Shown: positions 34,985-46,581 of the stretch, piece by piece
Layout: the number at the start of each line of letters is the position of its first letter
How positions within the stretch are numbered: the stretch's first letter is position 1
DNA from: Arthrinium phaeospermum
Lineage: Eukaryota; Ascomycota; Sordariomycetes; Amphisphaeriales; Apiosporaceae
Length of the DNA stretch: 64,000 nt
NCBI GenBank assembly: GCA_006503535.1
Contig: QYRS01000006.1
Span: forward strand, 310,001-374,000
Direction: 5' to 3'
The notes under the pieces: generated by a model
Database searches by the model: none
Seen by the model: the letters and a program-made list of their open reading frames with translations, nothing else
Told to the model about the DNA's origin: nothing
Made by a program: the position numbers and the translations under genes

Positions 34985-35498
34985 CGTATGCGACCCGTCA
35001 GATCAGACTGAGATGAATCTGCTCTGTGGCACTCTTGTGGCAAGCCACCTTAAGAATGCTGCCATCTGAGTCGACTGCCATCACCAAAAGCTTCTTTGAT
35101 CTTGTCTCCTCGAGCAAGCAAGATCAAGAACGTGTGACAGAATGACCATTGAAATTGTGGTTGCTTGGAAGCCGTGTGGTCCCGATAGCACTGGGCTTTT
35201 CGTGTGGCATCCAAAGGGATGCTTTGTACCACCCGACACGATACTGATATGGGATGGTAAAAGCGCCAAGCTGGAAAAACGATCCCTAACAGCCGCCGAT
35301 CTGCCAGGCCTGGCCTGTGTAGCCAATAAAGGCAGGGTTTTTGTTTCTTTGCTGGCAGAGCGTCTGTCGCATTTGAACACGTGCAACGTGCAACTGCGCA
35401 GTCGGAACTCATTCACCAAACTTCGATTCAGAGCTGCTCAAGACCAGACTGCTTGACTTGCTATTTCCACTTTTGGACCTACTTACCTGGCCTTCAAG

Positions 35499-37043
35499 AT
35501 GGGTTCTGAACGACATGAGGCTGCCTTGAAATCAATCGTTGCCGCCGTGCGAGCATTCCACCAGCGCAAGCAGACCTTCCGCATCTATCATGGCTCGACA
35601 AACAGCACGCGGCCCGTCCACCAAGACCGCGTCGTTGACATCAGCCCCTTGCGCCATGTGGTCCAGATTGACCCTGAAGCCCAGACCACCATCGTCGAGC
35701 CAAATGTACCCATGGACAAGCTGGTCGACGCGACCTTGAAGCACGGCCTGGTGCCCCCGGTGGTCATGGAGTTTCCCGGAATCACTGTGGGGGGAGGCTA
35801 TGCCGGCTCGGCGGGCGAGAGCAGCTCTTTCAAGTACGGCTACTTCAGCGAGACGGTGAACTGGGCCGAGATGGTCCTTGCCAACGGAGAGGTTGTCCGC
35901 GCTTCCCGTTCCGAGAACCAGGATCTGTTCCAGGGTGCTGCCGGGGCTGCGGGCACATTGGGAATCGCTACGCTCCTCGAGCTACAACTGATTACAGCGA
36001 AGAAATACGTGAAATTAACTTATCACCGAACTTCAAGCATAGGAGAAGCTGTAGAATCCATCAAGAGGGAGACAGCCAACCCTACGCATGACTATGTAGA
36101 TGGCATCATCTACTCGAAGCGGCTGGGGGTCTTCATGACCGGGGTGCTGACCGACGAGAGACCGGACACAGCAAAGGAGCAGACGTTCAGCCGCCCCTGG
36201 GATCCATGGTTCTACCTGCACGCCCAGGACAAAGTCCAGGAGCACTCGTGCGGCGAAGCCGTCGACTACATACCCCTGAGGGACTACCTTTTTCGCTACG
36301 ACCGGGGAGGTTTCTGGGTCGGGCACGAGGCCTTCGAGTACTTTGGCGGCCTCATTCCCTTCAGCAGCCTAACCCGGTGGTTCCTGGACGACTTCCTCCA
36401 TACGCGGATGCTGTACCGAGCACTGCACGGGGCCAACCGATCCTTCGGGTTCATGATCCAGGATCTCTCCCTTCCCTACGCCACCGCCCCGCAATTCATG
36501 GAGTACACGGCCGACCAGCTCGACATCTGGCCCTTGTGGCTCTGTCCTTTACGCGGCATACAAACCCCGACTTTCCACCCCTCGACGCCCGGAACCGGCG
36601 GCGGCGACGCCGACGCCAAGACGCCGCCCGAGCCCATGCTCAACATCGGGCTCTGGGGCCGGGCCGCGCAGGACCTGGCGATCTTCGTACAGCAGAACCG
36701 CGACCTGGAGCGGCGGCTCGAGGAGCTCGGGGGGCGCAAGGTCCTGTACTCCCACACCTACTACACGGAGCCCGAGTTCTGGGGCCTGTACGACAAAGGC
36801 TGGTACGACCGGCTGCGGCGCAAATACGGGGCCGCGGGCCTGCCGTCCGTCTACGACAAGGTCAAGGTGGATGTGCCGCGGCTCTTGGGCGCGCAATCGT
36901 GGCTGCAGCGGTTTTTGGGTCGGTGGCCGTTTGCTGGCATCGCGGGCATCATTGTGGCCATACGTAGCAAGGATTATTTGCACCACCGGGAATCGTTCTG
37001 GAAGAGATTGTGGAAGATTGGGAGCCGGCAGAACTTGAATTAG
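35499..37043 (+). CDS. FAD-dependent Delta(24)-sterol reductase-like oxidoreductase (DWF1/DHCR24 family)
   Basis: Single exon of 514 aa with start ATG at 35499. The FAD-binding PCMH-type domain occupies about residues 20-190: VVDISPLRHVVQIDPEAQTT, EPNVPMDKLVDATL, VVMEFPGITVGGGYAGSAGE and GAAGAAGTLGIATLLEL. The GITVGGGYAGSAGESSSFKY segment is highly typical of the DHCR24/Diminuto branch. The C-terminal half (RALHGANRSFGFMIQDLSLP, QLDIWPLWLCPL, YYTEPEFWGLYD) matches the same family. A hydrophobic segment near the end (GRWPFAGIAGIIVAI) could anchor it to the ER membrane. Fungal homologues occur in many filamentous species; since ergosterol keeps its 24-methyl group, the substrate may differ from desmosterol. 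Divergent neighbour of the multi-TM gene. Confidence 0.9.
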   Translation: MGSERHEAALKSIVAAVRAFHQRKQTFRIYHGSTNSTRPVHQDRVVDISPLRHVVQIDPEAQTTIVEPNVPMDKLVDATLKHGLVPPVVMEFPGITVGGGYAGSAGESSSFKYGYFSETVNWAEMVLANGEVVRASRSENQDLFQGAAGAAGTLGIATLLELQLITAKKYVKLTYHRTSSIGEAVESIKRETANPTHDYVDGIIYSKRLGVFMTGVLTDERPDTAKEQTFSRPWDPWFYLHAQDKVQEHSCGEAVDYIPLRDYLFRYDRGGFWVGHEAFEYFGGLIPFSSLTRWFLDDFLHTRMLYRALHGANRSFGFMIQDLSLPYATAPQFMEYTADQLDIWPLWLCPLRGIQTPTFHPSTPGTGGGDADAKTPPEPMLNIGLWGRAAQDLAIFVQQNRDLERRLEELGGRKVLYSHTYYTEPEFWGLYDKGWYDRLRRKYGAAGLPSVYDKVKVDVPRLLGAQSWLQRFLGRWPFAGIAGIIVAIRSKDYLHHRESFWKRLWKIGSRQNLN

Positions 37044-37835
37044 CCAGTGGTCCTAAAGGCCTCCACCACGTGGGAGAATCGGGGTGGCATACCAGCGGGT
37101 ACTATGAATATCACATCTGTATGAGGTTTTGGGAGTCGTGCTGCCGTAGCAAGTTAGGTTGTCAACCACATCTCTCCAGAACACATCCATTTACATCCTG
37201 ATTAGAAACCAACGTCTTCCTTCACCACTCTGGGTAGACTGCTGTCTCCCATTGTATACACTTGCATCACAGTCTCGTACCATGTCGGAAAAGATCGGAA
37301 GAGAAAAGGGACGCCAACCACGACATGCGCGCCTTTTCTCAAGTCAAGACCTCTTTCATTCAACATGAAGCAGTGTTCCACCCATAATGCAGACCTTCGA
37401 AGCAGGTGTAGTCATTGCAGCAGAGTCGGCAACACAACCCCTTTCAAGTATTCAATGGATCTCCGTGTAGTGCATAGTTATGTATCGCAGTGGCCACGTA
37501 GCGTGCTCAGAATGTAATGCCGTTTTGTCATGCTTGCAACTCCAGTTTGTTTGGAGGCCCTAAAGTTTCTCCACGAGACTGTATTCAAGGGGGGGAGGCA
37601 ACTTATCGTTAGCCCAAATGACGCTGCCTACATCAAAAGGAAGCTGGGCAGTAGACTGGGAAATGTATAAATACTGGCGTGTCTTGCAGAGGAAGATTTC
37701 TTGTTTCTTTCTTCTTCCTTCAGACTATCCAGCCAGACAAGGGGTCAGAAACTGCGAGCCAAGGTGACTTTTACTCCGAACCCCTTAATCACACACAAAT
37801 TTCCAAAATACAACCACTCTTTCGAATCTTCCATA
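37044..37835. other. Intergenic; promoter region of the small secreted protein
   Basis: 3' flank of the sterol-reductase-like gene and upstream region of the secreted-protein gene. A TATAAATA lies at 37666-37673, 163 nt before the ATG at 37836, followed by a CT-rich stretch as common in strong fungal promoters. Confidence 0.5.
37666..37673 (+). promoter_or_regulatory. Candidate TATA box of the secreted-protein gene
   Basis: TATAAATA followed by a TTCTTTCTTCTTCC pyrimidine tract, then a leader of plausible length before the ATG at 37836. Spacing is similar to that seen at the amidohydrolase gene. Confidence 0.5.
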
Positions 37836-38596
37836 ATGAGATCCATCTTCGCTCTGGCAGTCTTCTGGACTCTCCTCCTTTCCCTTACCCTTGCATCCCC
37901 TCTGGCTGCTCCGTCCGGCAACAAGCCGGGCGTCAAGTACCTGGACATTGCCACCCCTGAGCGCGTCGCCAAGGCCAAAGAGATGGTCGACAAGAGATAC
38001 CGGGAGGAGGCCGAGAGAGTTGCCCAGGGACTGTCGGACAAATCCAAGAACTCCACCCATCCCTTTCCAGTCAAAGACATCGTCAACTGCGGCAAGCCCC
38101 AAGTGGATAAGAAAAAGTTCGACACGGCCCACACGATCTTCAGGGAGTGGTAGGTATCTTCTTAAAACCCCTTGCTATTTCCAGTGACTCTTGAATTTGT
38201 AATCATGTTCTCTTCTTATCTGATACATAAGTCTGCTACTCGTAAGTATTTAGGTATGGAACACTGACACCAAGGTAAAACACCCACAGGTGCGACAGCG
38301 ACGACGGCCAGGTCTCGCCCTTCCACCACCAGTTCATCGACGTGGGCGACGTGCGGATCGCGCTCTGCAACTGGGGCCTGACGAACCCGTGCAGCAACGA
38401 CGAGCTCGACATGGCGTGGGAGCAGCTCGGGCTCGTCTGCCCGGACGAGGGCTCCGCCGCCGCCGGCGACGAGTCCATCGCCACCGGCATGTGGTACCGC
38501 GGCGCCTGGCTCAAGGGCTACTTCCGCTCCAACTGCACGACGGGCGACCTGTGCGACGGCGACCGCACCGGGATCGCGTGCCAGAACTCGGATTGA
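37836..38596 (+). CDS. Small secreted Cys-containing protein, function unknown
   Basis: Exons 37836-38149 and 38290-38596 with a 140-nt intron (gtaggt...cccacag); 206 aa. A signal peptide is evident (residues 1 to about 22, core IFALAVFWTLLLSLTLA). The next about 60 residues are charged (KAKEMVDKRYREEAERVAQ). The C-terminal domain begins at VNCGKPQVDK and has seven or so Cys (WCDSDDGQ across the intron, CNWGLTNPCSNDEL, GLVCPDE, SNCTTGDLCDG, IACQ). The spacing (WC, a GDVRIALCNWG strand, NPCSNDE) resembles a loose group of fungal small secreted proteins, but I cannot name the family. It converges with an Ecp2-like protein gene 320 bp away, so an effector or antimicrobial role is a reasonable inference. 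Confidence 0.8.
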
Positions 38597-38916
38597 GGGA
38601 GGGGAGTCGGGGTGGTTGAGAGAGAAGAAGAAGAAGACGGCTTGATGTCTACTGTATGTACTACTAGTTAGAACCCAGCCTAATCATTAATGCGATTGAT
38701 TTCTTCAAATGCCTGTCTAGATTGCACGTTGCTGTAGACTTGAACAATTACTTGTGATCTTCTAGCCTCAACTTTTAAACATGCACAAAAATGACTTTCG
38801 TATCGAACACCACTAAGCATCGGTAGGCCAAATTTCCTCTCTTGATTACTTGTCTAGAGATTACACAAGCATCCGTGACCATGCTGAATTCGTGATGTCC
38901 TTGTAAGTCCCCCACC

Positions 38917-39603
38917 TCAATCAACATCCCACTGCCCCTGCTCATCGGCAAACTTGTTGTACAGCCCCCAGCCGAGCGGGATGTCAATGACGCAGTACAA
39001 GAACCCGTCGGCCTCGACCCTGGGCGGGTCCAAGCTGGGCGACGCAAAGTAGCGCACGCTCACGTCGATGAGGTCGGCCACGTCGTGCCCGCCGATGGTC
39101 AGGTCCTCCTGCTGGAAGTCGGTGCGGAAGGCGCCGAAGGCGCAGTGGTCGGTCCACAGCAGGTCGACGTAGCGCTCGCCCGTCTGGTCCCAGTTCCAGC
39201 CATTAACAACAAAGCGGCCGTAGTTGGCGTCGTCGCGCAGCCAGCCCGCCAGCGTCTGGCAGTCGTCGACGAGGCCGTCGCCGTCGCCGCGGTGGCCCGT
39301 CAGGTTCTCGTAGTTGTTGTTATCGGTGTCGCACACGGACTGCGGGATCGTGTTGGCGATGCGCTCGTACTTCAGGTCCGGGTTCACCGTCACGGGCTTC
39401 AGGGAGGCGCGGGCCAGGATCTCGGGCGGCGTGGTGGACACGGCGGGGGCGGCCGTGATGGTGGGGGCCCAGTGGCGGGGGTCGTCGATGTCGTCTGCGC
39501 CGTCCAGGTGGGCGGCGTCGGCTTGGGGGGAGCCATTGGCGCTGGCAAGGCCGACGAAGGCGAAGAGGAAGGTGAAGGATGTGAGAACTTCGAGGATCTG
39601 CAT
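38917..39603 (-). CDS. Secreted protein with Ecp2-like effector (Hce2) domain
   Basis: Single exon of 228 aa, start ATG at 39601-39603. Signal peptide at 1-22 (LEVLTSFTFLFAFVGLASA). After an acidic/proline-rich stretch comes an Hce2-like domain at about 85-205: SVCDTDNNNYENLTGH, then LVDDCQTLAGWL, WTDHCAFGAFRTD, and IGGHDVADLIDVSVRYF. The order Cys...N-x-T...LV-x-DC...CAFG...IG-x-x-D-V-x-D-L-I is the signature of homologues of Cladosporium fulvum Ecp2. Family members are secreted and linked to virulence or antagonism between fungi; activity of this copy is not shown by sequence. Strand-convergent with another small secreted protein gene. Confidence 0.8.
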   Translation of the reverse strand: MQILEVLTSFTFLFAFVGLASANGSPQADAAHLDGADDIDDPRHWAPTITAAPAVSTTPPEILARASLKPVTVNPDLKYERIANTIPQSVCDTDNNNYENLTGHRGDGDGLVDDCQTLAGWLRDDANYGRFVVNGWNWDQTGERYVDLLWTDHCAFGAFRTDFQQEDLTIGGHDVADLIDVSVRYFASPSLDPPRVEADGFLYCVIDIPLGWGLYNKFADEQGQWDVD

Positions 39604-40041
39604 CTTGTTGAACTAGGTGAATGATTTTCGGGGAAGGTGATGGCGTTGATGGGTTGATGAGGTGGCGATCCTGAATGCTCGCTTGTTTGTGGGAGGAGCG
39701 ACAGGAAGGCTGAAATAAATGCCACGATTGGAGAGCATGTTGAAAAGGGAAGGAGAATCGATTCTATTTCTGATATGGAGTTTAAGAAGCCGGATGAAGT
39801 GAATACAGTCGGAACCCTGGATACACCCTCATAATGCGTCACATTGAATACTATAGCACCATCAGTCGCACGCAACCAGTAAGTTTGGCTCCATATAAGA
39901 AAAGACAATTGTAGCTACATTGAAATCAACTCTATAGACTCGAACATTTTCATTTCCCCGAGTCCTTCATCAACTCAACCAAAGTCGGGCACCGAGTCTC
40001 GTCGCCGTACACCACCGCCTGTGCCAGCGACCACGCCGTCT
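39604..40041. other. Intergenic, no supported gene
   Basis: Upstream region of the Ecp2-like gene and 3' flank of the NLR gene. Nothing further recognised. Confidence 0.5.
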
Positions 40042-43000
40042 CTAACACCATCCCCTCCCCCTCACCAGACTATCGCCGTCTGGCTTCAAGCTTTGCATCT
40101 TCTGTAGAAGGTTACTCCGAACCTCGACAATATCAATTGAGCCTTCGCCGCGACACATCTTCTCCAGCGTACTCTCAGCCGGCCACGATTCCGATTTGCG
40201 CTCTGTCTCTGTGGCAACCTGAGTAAGTTCCACGTAGGCAATGGCATCCCCAAGCTTCTCCAAGAAAGCGTTCGACAGAGCACCATTTTCGTCGAAAAAG
40301 GCCCTGTCCTCATCTGGGAGCTCCTCAAGACTGCAAATCTTCAGGAATCTGTGAGCGGAACAGGCGAAGCGGGGCCTCTCGCGTGCCGGACTGTAATCTC
40401 GGTTCAGCAATCGGAAATTGTAAGTCAAGTGCCTTTCTCGAGGCCCCGACACCGCCGGAGCCGTAGCATACTCCGAGGAGCCAGCGGAGGACTCATAGCA
40501 TCGGAGATATTTCAGGTCGTTGATAATCCCGACCAAGATCCATCCGGGAGTCTGCTGCTCCTGCTGCTCTTCCAGGTTGTACCGGTGTTTGGACCAACGG
40601 CGATACCGCTCTTCTATCTCGGCGAAATAGCCCCAGAGCACGTCCCCTGCAGTGTTGAGGACCTGGAGAAGCGTGTTGATGCCGAACTGGCTTACGTCTC
40701 GAAGCGCTCTTCGGATCGGTTGCATTGCCTGCTCGAGCGCTTCCAGCTCCAGCTGGCCCCCTCCCCGAATGAAGATGCTGTGGCAGGACGGGCACAAATC
40801 GACATCCGCACACTCTGCACAATGGTAGAAACCGGAGCCCTCTATATCGACTCCACAAATGTCACAGCTCCTGAGGCCTTCCTCGAACAGACTCGTCGAC
40901 ACCAGGGCGGCGTCTGGAAACATCCGGACTTTCAAAAGGAACATGCGAATCAGCCCCAGATCCGAATCTTTGTCGTAACCAGTTGCTGCTGTCAGGTCCC
41001 GTTCCTCTGGACTGTACAGTGTCCGGATGATGGATGTGATTGCTTCCCGGGCTTCCTCGATACGGCGCGGGGGGCTGGAAAATTGTAGACCATCAACTCC
41101 GCCTCCCAGTAACGCCGCTACCGTGCTGTTGGCGTACTCGGCGGCCGTGAATCCTGCAACATCCCTGATACGGACATCTGCACCCGCCTGTAGTAAAGAC
41201 TTCACCGCGTCTCTGCATCCGAGGCCGGCTGCATAGTGCATCGCAGTCCGTCCATACGCATCGACGTGGTTGACACTGACCCCCTTGTCACACAAGACCC
41301 GCACCATACCAGACATTCCACACTTGGCCGCCCATATGAGCGGGGACTGCTCGTTGCTGCAAGATCCTGCCTGGTTGAGACGATCGAAGTCCATTTTGTC
41401 AAAATGTCCGATGAAGTTTGGGCGCCCAAACATGGCGGCATAGTGCAGCGCGTTGAGCCCGGTGGAATCGGTTTCCGCTGCCAGTGAACTGTCGCGGGAA
41501 ACCAGCATTTGCCAGATCTCCAGGCTGCCGCCCCACACTACCGTCAAGCCAAGGTCTCGATCCAGCTTCGTCTTGGATAGGAGACTGTATTGCCCGTAGG
41601 GCGAGAGCAGCAGGGAGACGACGTCGAGGTTTTGATGGCCGACCGCTATAGCTAACAGCCTCTGCAACTGGTCCACGTCCTCTCGCAGCACCGGGTCGTT
41701 GTCTAGCACAAATCGCATGGTCGCCTGATCGCCGTAGATGGCAGCCATATCCCACGCCGACATACCCGCCGTGTTCTCCAAGTTGGGATCAGCCCCTCTC
41801 CCGAGGAGGACAGCGGCGACGTCGAGGGGCAGACCCGTCATGGCCAGGTGCAGAGGGGTGTAGTCGGTAGAGCCGCACAGGATGTTCATATCGGCCTCCC
41901 GATCCAGCAAGAAGTCAACCATGGGCACTTGCGACTCAAGGACCGCGAGGTACAGAGGTGTGTAGCCATTCCCGTCTTCCTTATTGATCTGGTCTGGATC
42001 AAAGTCGCATATGCATTCTGCACACTCGACTTTTCCAGATGTCACCGCATAGTGGAGGGGCCACCGGCCCTCTTGGTCCGCATAGCAAAGGGAGGCCATA
42101 GTGGCCAATAACCGCGAGGCGACACACTCTGGCTCTGTCTTGACCGGATTTCGATCGGCCAACAGATGTTTGAGCACCCGAGAGCTGCCATGCTTGCTCG
42201 CCAAGTGGAGAATATTGGAGTGAGTCCGATTTCGCGCTGTCAAATTCGCCCCTTTTGATAACAGGGACTGAACGGCACCTGGGTTGTCATGCTCAGCGGC
42301 ATCGAGCAAAGGCGTGGCACCTGCGTCATTCCGTTTCTCCGTGCCGGCACCGCGGTCACAAAGAAGGCAAATCATCTCGGTACCTGCTTTGTCCTCGACA
42401 CGGGATGCCAAGAAATGGAGAGCCGTGGCCCCATCGTAGGTCTGCATGTTGATATCTGCACCAACATCGAGCAGCCGTTTGACCATGCTTATGTCGGACC
42501 ACCTCGCCGCCATCATAATGGGCGTAACTCCGAACCTGTCCCTTATTTTGGGGTCGGCGCCGGACTTGATCAGGATTTCTGCCGTATCCATGTCCCCGGA
42601 AGATGCGGCTTTGTGCCAATCAGTATCGAGGGCTTTGCATGGCCGAACATGATCTCTTCTCGAATGACTTGGAAAGAGGATATCATCATGGTCGTCAAAC
42701 CCTGTCACCACGGCACTCGACATCATATTTGCCCATTTGTTCCTTGCCGCCTCTACAACGAGACGAATGTGGCGGCTCAGAGGCTGGGTCGTCGTTTTTT
42801 CGTGATTGTTGACGCTGCTGCCAGATGCTGATTCCGGCTTCGAGATTCTTCCGCGGGACAAGAGCCACTTGGACATAGCCTCATGCCCCTGTGCGATAGC
42901 ATAGTCGATCGGATACCAGGAGAATTCATCAGGCATATCGATTTGTGTTGCAGCTTCGGGGAACCAGCCGAGAAGGTCCTCAAGCCCGAAGGCGGCAAGC

Positions 43001-44995
43001 ACATGGAGCACTTGTACCGACTCGGGCCGGCCAAATTTAGGTTGGCGATGCTCGAGTGGATTGAAGAATTGCAAAGCTTGTATTGCGAAGTTGCGACTTC
43101 GTGAGCTTCGTAGTATTTGGCACGCCAGGTTGATGTTCTTTGGACTTTGGGAACGTCGGAGGTAAGTACCCCAATGCTTGGCAGCATGAGGGAGCAGCGG
43201 ATATCTCTCGGCCAGGCCCTCAAGACCTTTGGGCGTTTCGACAGGCCCCAGCCTGAACTCATGGAGCAGAAAGTAGCTCATACATACCGTAGAGAATACC
43301 GCGTCGGGCTCCTCTTCCTTGCACCTGGGGTTGTTTGCATGGATGACATCCATAGCGGCCTCTGACCTCAGGAATTCCGCGAGGGAAGAGTGAAGGAGCT
43401 CATACCGACCATTCTTCTCAACCAGTAGACCAGAGCAACTAGAAATGATAATCTTATCATCAATAAGATCGTCGCTGTCAAGTTCTGCCATGCCAGGCTG
43501 AAAGCTGAGCGCATGGACCAGCCCCTTCTTGGACAGTGGCTCCTGCGAATAGGTGACCCATAAGAATGCGTTCAACGCTAGATCACGCCGAGAAGTGGAC
43601 TGGGCCAGGATCCTTCGCAGCAACACGATATACAGCTGCTCAAGACCTCTCTCCATGTGCTGCGCTGACGTCATCTTGGCTCTGTCGGATGTCTCCATCT
43701 CTATGATGTTGATGCTCAGAGAAACCCAGAGGAAGACACCGTCTGCGCCATACAGAAGGTTGTTTCGAATCTGTTGCAGCGCCGAGGGCTTCTTCGTCAA
43801 GCACACGGTCTTGTCTTCAATGAAAGCTTTGATGTCGCTCGCATTCGAGCCATCGTCGACTGGTATCTCAACAGCATCGAGAAGAACATTGCTAATGGCC
43901 GGATAGCCAGTCCGACTGAATATGAGGATTCGGGCAGAACTAGCCAGTCCTTTTGCTGCTAAAGACCCAAGGAATTGGCATAGGGTTTCGATGTCTTCGC
44001 TCGGAAGCCCGTTGGATTCGTCAAGCCCGTCAACGGTGATGTAGGCTCGTGTGAAATTTTGGATTACACTCAGAATGCCATCCATAATCTCGGCTTCTCG
44101 AAGACCATCGAATCGGCTCTCCATGTAGCGTTTTCCAATGGTTTCGACGTGTCTGTCTCTTGGCAGTTGAGCATAGAGCTGTCTTAGGATTGAACCCAGC
44201 AAGGTCGAGATGACTGAGACTGTACCACTGGAAGATACATTGGCGTTCATATTCGGACTGCAATACATGTATGCCAGGGCTGGGGGCTTATCCTGATCTC
44301 CTTGGGGAAGGTTGGAACGGCCAAGACAGCTCTCTTGAAGATGTTGAATGGTATGGGCAGCGAGATGGGACTTTCCACTTCCAGCTTTTCCCGTGATCCA
44401 GAGGAGATTGGAAGGTCCTCCATCTTTCCATTCTCGGAAATCTTCGCGGCCAAAGAGCCATCTACCAGTAGTTGGTAGGCTGTTACTGAGATTGTCGTCT
44501 TGGATGTGTTCATAGGAGCTATTATGAGGTATCCAATCAAGAATCTCTTGGCGTAGTACCTCTGTCACATACATAGTCAGCAACAATTGCGTCGGTCTTT
44601 CAGCTGTATGGGATCAACCAGACCTCGTCGATCCAAGCCTTGGACGACCTGAAGTGTAAGCTCCTCACAGTTTGAACCAGGGGTTTGTTCGTTCATTGAA
44701 CGAAGACCCATAGCTCTGAGAAACACCGAGGTGAGGCATTGTCAGCATCTTCGTCTACTATATGAACAGGAAGAAAGACTTACAATGATGTAGTAGCATC
44801 CATTCGAACAGTACGGCCTTCAATAGACTGCACTTGTTGTCCCGTGACTTTCTCAGAGGGTGTTTCCTGACGACCATCGTTGCAGTAGGGTGGCTGCGTT
44901 TCTGTGGCAAGCTGGATATAATTTACCAACGGCTTCCCAGGGGCAGTTCTCGGAAGCCGAGCTGCATACACTGCAGATTTTGTACCGCTCGCCAT
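40042..44995 (-). CDS. NLR-type protein: NACHT domain, ankyrin repeats, C-terminal ZZ zinc finger
   Basis: Proposed exons 44995-44784, 44715-44669 and 44603-40042 (introns 68 and 65 nt), 1606 aa. The small 5' exons fit in phase, but their coding status is less sure. The conservative start is the ATG at 44572-44574. A NACHT NTPase follows: Walker A GKAGSGKS at about 158-165, then a Walker B-like AYITVDGLDES and RILIFSRTG. A winged-helix-like region (LALNAFLWVTYSQEPLSKKG, LLHSSLAEFLRS) comes next. About 15 ankyrin repeats fill roughly 720-1280 (GVTPIMMAARWSD, ADINMQTYDGATALHFLA and similar). A ZZ-type zinc finger lies near 1360-1400: CDICGVDIEG, FYHCAECADVDLCPSCHS. I see no HET, Goodbye, PNP_UDP or lipase domain at the N-terminus. 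Fungal NLRs of this form act in non-self recognition and heterokaryon incompatibility. The HeLo-E2 gene lies 2.2 kb away in the same orientation, with one small gene between. Confidence 0.85.
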
Positions 44996-45914
44996 GCCGT
45001 ATTATTAGAGCAATTTTCGAACCAGCTGCCTGTACGACTTAGACCGGATGGTGGCTTATTGGGATGACAATGGGCCAAAAAAGATGTGCTCGATACTGAG
45101 GTAGTGCATGCTTTTCTTATCAACCAGCTGGCTTTTACGGACAATAACCAACCCCTATCAGACGGGTCACTTCGACCTGGGTTTTCGAATCTGCCGATCC
45201 GGCTGAGCCGACTGATGCTCTGATAAACGTCACCAGCGCCCATCGACGAGCACATACCAGCTCACCGAGGGTATCAGCCAGCTCGCCGAGAGTATCAGCC
45301 GGCTCACCGAGGGCGTCAGCGAGGTTCCAGAGACTTAGCGCCAACTGAGCAGACTAGTCGTGCCGAATGCGTCGATATGATTAGTCGGCTAAAGCCAACC
45401 GATGTCGGATAGATAAGCCGAATCATGATATGTGTAAGCCAGGGGCTGTATGCTTCGCAAACTGTTCCCTACAAATGGTGGCAAAGATAACTAATCCTGC
45501 ATCGCTTTTGCAGTCATTAACCCTTGCTCTCAGAGATCGCACCTGGTCCGACTGCCCCTGGTCATTTCACAAGAGCACCACTTCGTCCCACCGCGCGGGC
45601 ACAAGCCATGCATTGGGAATGTGTGGCTCTTATCTCAGAGTTTTCGCCGACTATTGCCTTCACGAATGCGTCTAGGTATTGTTTCTTGGATTGATTGTGA
45701 GGTAGATCGGCGAGTTGAATGCTGCTTGATATGTAGTTGGGTCCATATATATCCCGCTAACGTGGAAGACCCCTGCTCAAAGTTTGGTCATGCAGGGATG
45801 CGAACTCCAGTGTTCGGATGATATCATGTGAAACGCGTCTGTGAGCCCCGAGCGCGTTCTTTAATTCAACTACCACCATCCAACCCATCTTGTCAAGCCA
45901 ATTCGACCATCACC
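44996..45914. other. Intergenic, with a 21-bp tandem repeat
   Basis: Shared upstream region of the divergent NLR and zinc-protein genes. Apart from the tandem repeat (45258-45320), nothing is recognised. Confidence 0.5.
45258..45320. repeat. 21-bp tandem repeat, three copies
   Basis: Three adjacent imperfect copies of a 21-nt unit (consensus begins CAGCTCACCGAGGGTATCAGC; 2-4 mismatches between copies) about 260 bp upstream of the NLR start. In one minus-strand frame it would encode a 7-residue repeat, but no surrounding gene supports translation. Confidence 0.75.
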
Positions 45915-46581
45915 ATGTCCGACCAAAGTGGAGACAGGAGCAAGGTACTCTTAGCGGAGGCCATCGACAAGCTGGACCTTCCGACGCTGCAGAGCGTTTT
46001 CAGGAATATGTGCGACGCCTCGGAAGATTTTCGCCAGGAAGCGGCGGCGCGTCTCCTGATCACGGGGTCTGCCGTGAAACGCGCGGCCAGCGACAGCGAT
46101 TCCAAGGAGGAAGATTCCGGCCCCAACAAGAAGCAGAAACTGGAGGACGATAGCACGGCGCATTCGCGATACGAGTCCTGTCAGAACTGCAAGAAGGTCT
46201 TTGATGTTACCCAAAACACGAAGAAATCCTGCCGGTATCACGAAGGTAAGTTCCTGCCCGCTTCCCTGGCCTGAATCGCCTAGTTCTCTGCTGAACCGGG
46301 CATAAGGTCAACTCGAGCTGGACCCCGACGTCTTCCCCGACGATGACCAGGTTGAGATGGATCCCAGTTCCATCGACGTGGAGACGGACGATCGTCGTAG
46401 AACTCATCCCCACGGGTTCATCTGGGATTGCTGCGACGAGGATTGCAATAACAAGGGATGTATTGTCGAGAGACATGTGGCCGCTAAGCCGTTCCCGAAA
46501 CGTGTTGGGATCAAGAGCGCCCCCGAGATCATCGAGATAGAAGATGATGACGAGGAGGAGGAGGAGGATGAGTCCGAGTAG
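45915..46581 (+). CDS. Small Cys/His zinc-binding-like protein
   Basis: Exons 45915-46245 and 46307-46581, 61-nt intron (gtaagt...cataag, branch CTGAA); 201 aa. Residues 1-95 contain a helical start and a Ser/Asp/Lys-rich segment with a basic KKQK patch (possible NLS). The conserved part starts at YESCQNCKKVFDVTQN, continues SCRYHEGQLELD across the intron, and ends HGFIWDCCDEDCNN, then GCIVERH. The pattern C-x2-C ... C-x2-H ... C-C-x3-C-x4-C-x3-H suggests zinc binding and is seen in many uncharacterised ascomycete proteins of C2H2-like annotation. The tail is a run of Glu/Asp. It sits between the NLR and HeLo-E2 genes on the opposite strand. Function unknown; nuclear location is a guess from the acidic and basic tracts. 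Confidence 0.8.

Noticed and set aside
35142..35456. 104-codon plus-strand ORF upstream of the sterol-reductase-like gene
   Set aside because: Lies in the divergent promoter region, has no domain, and overlaps other open frames.
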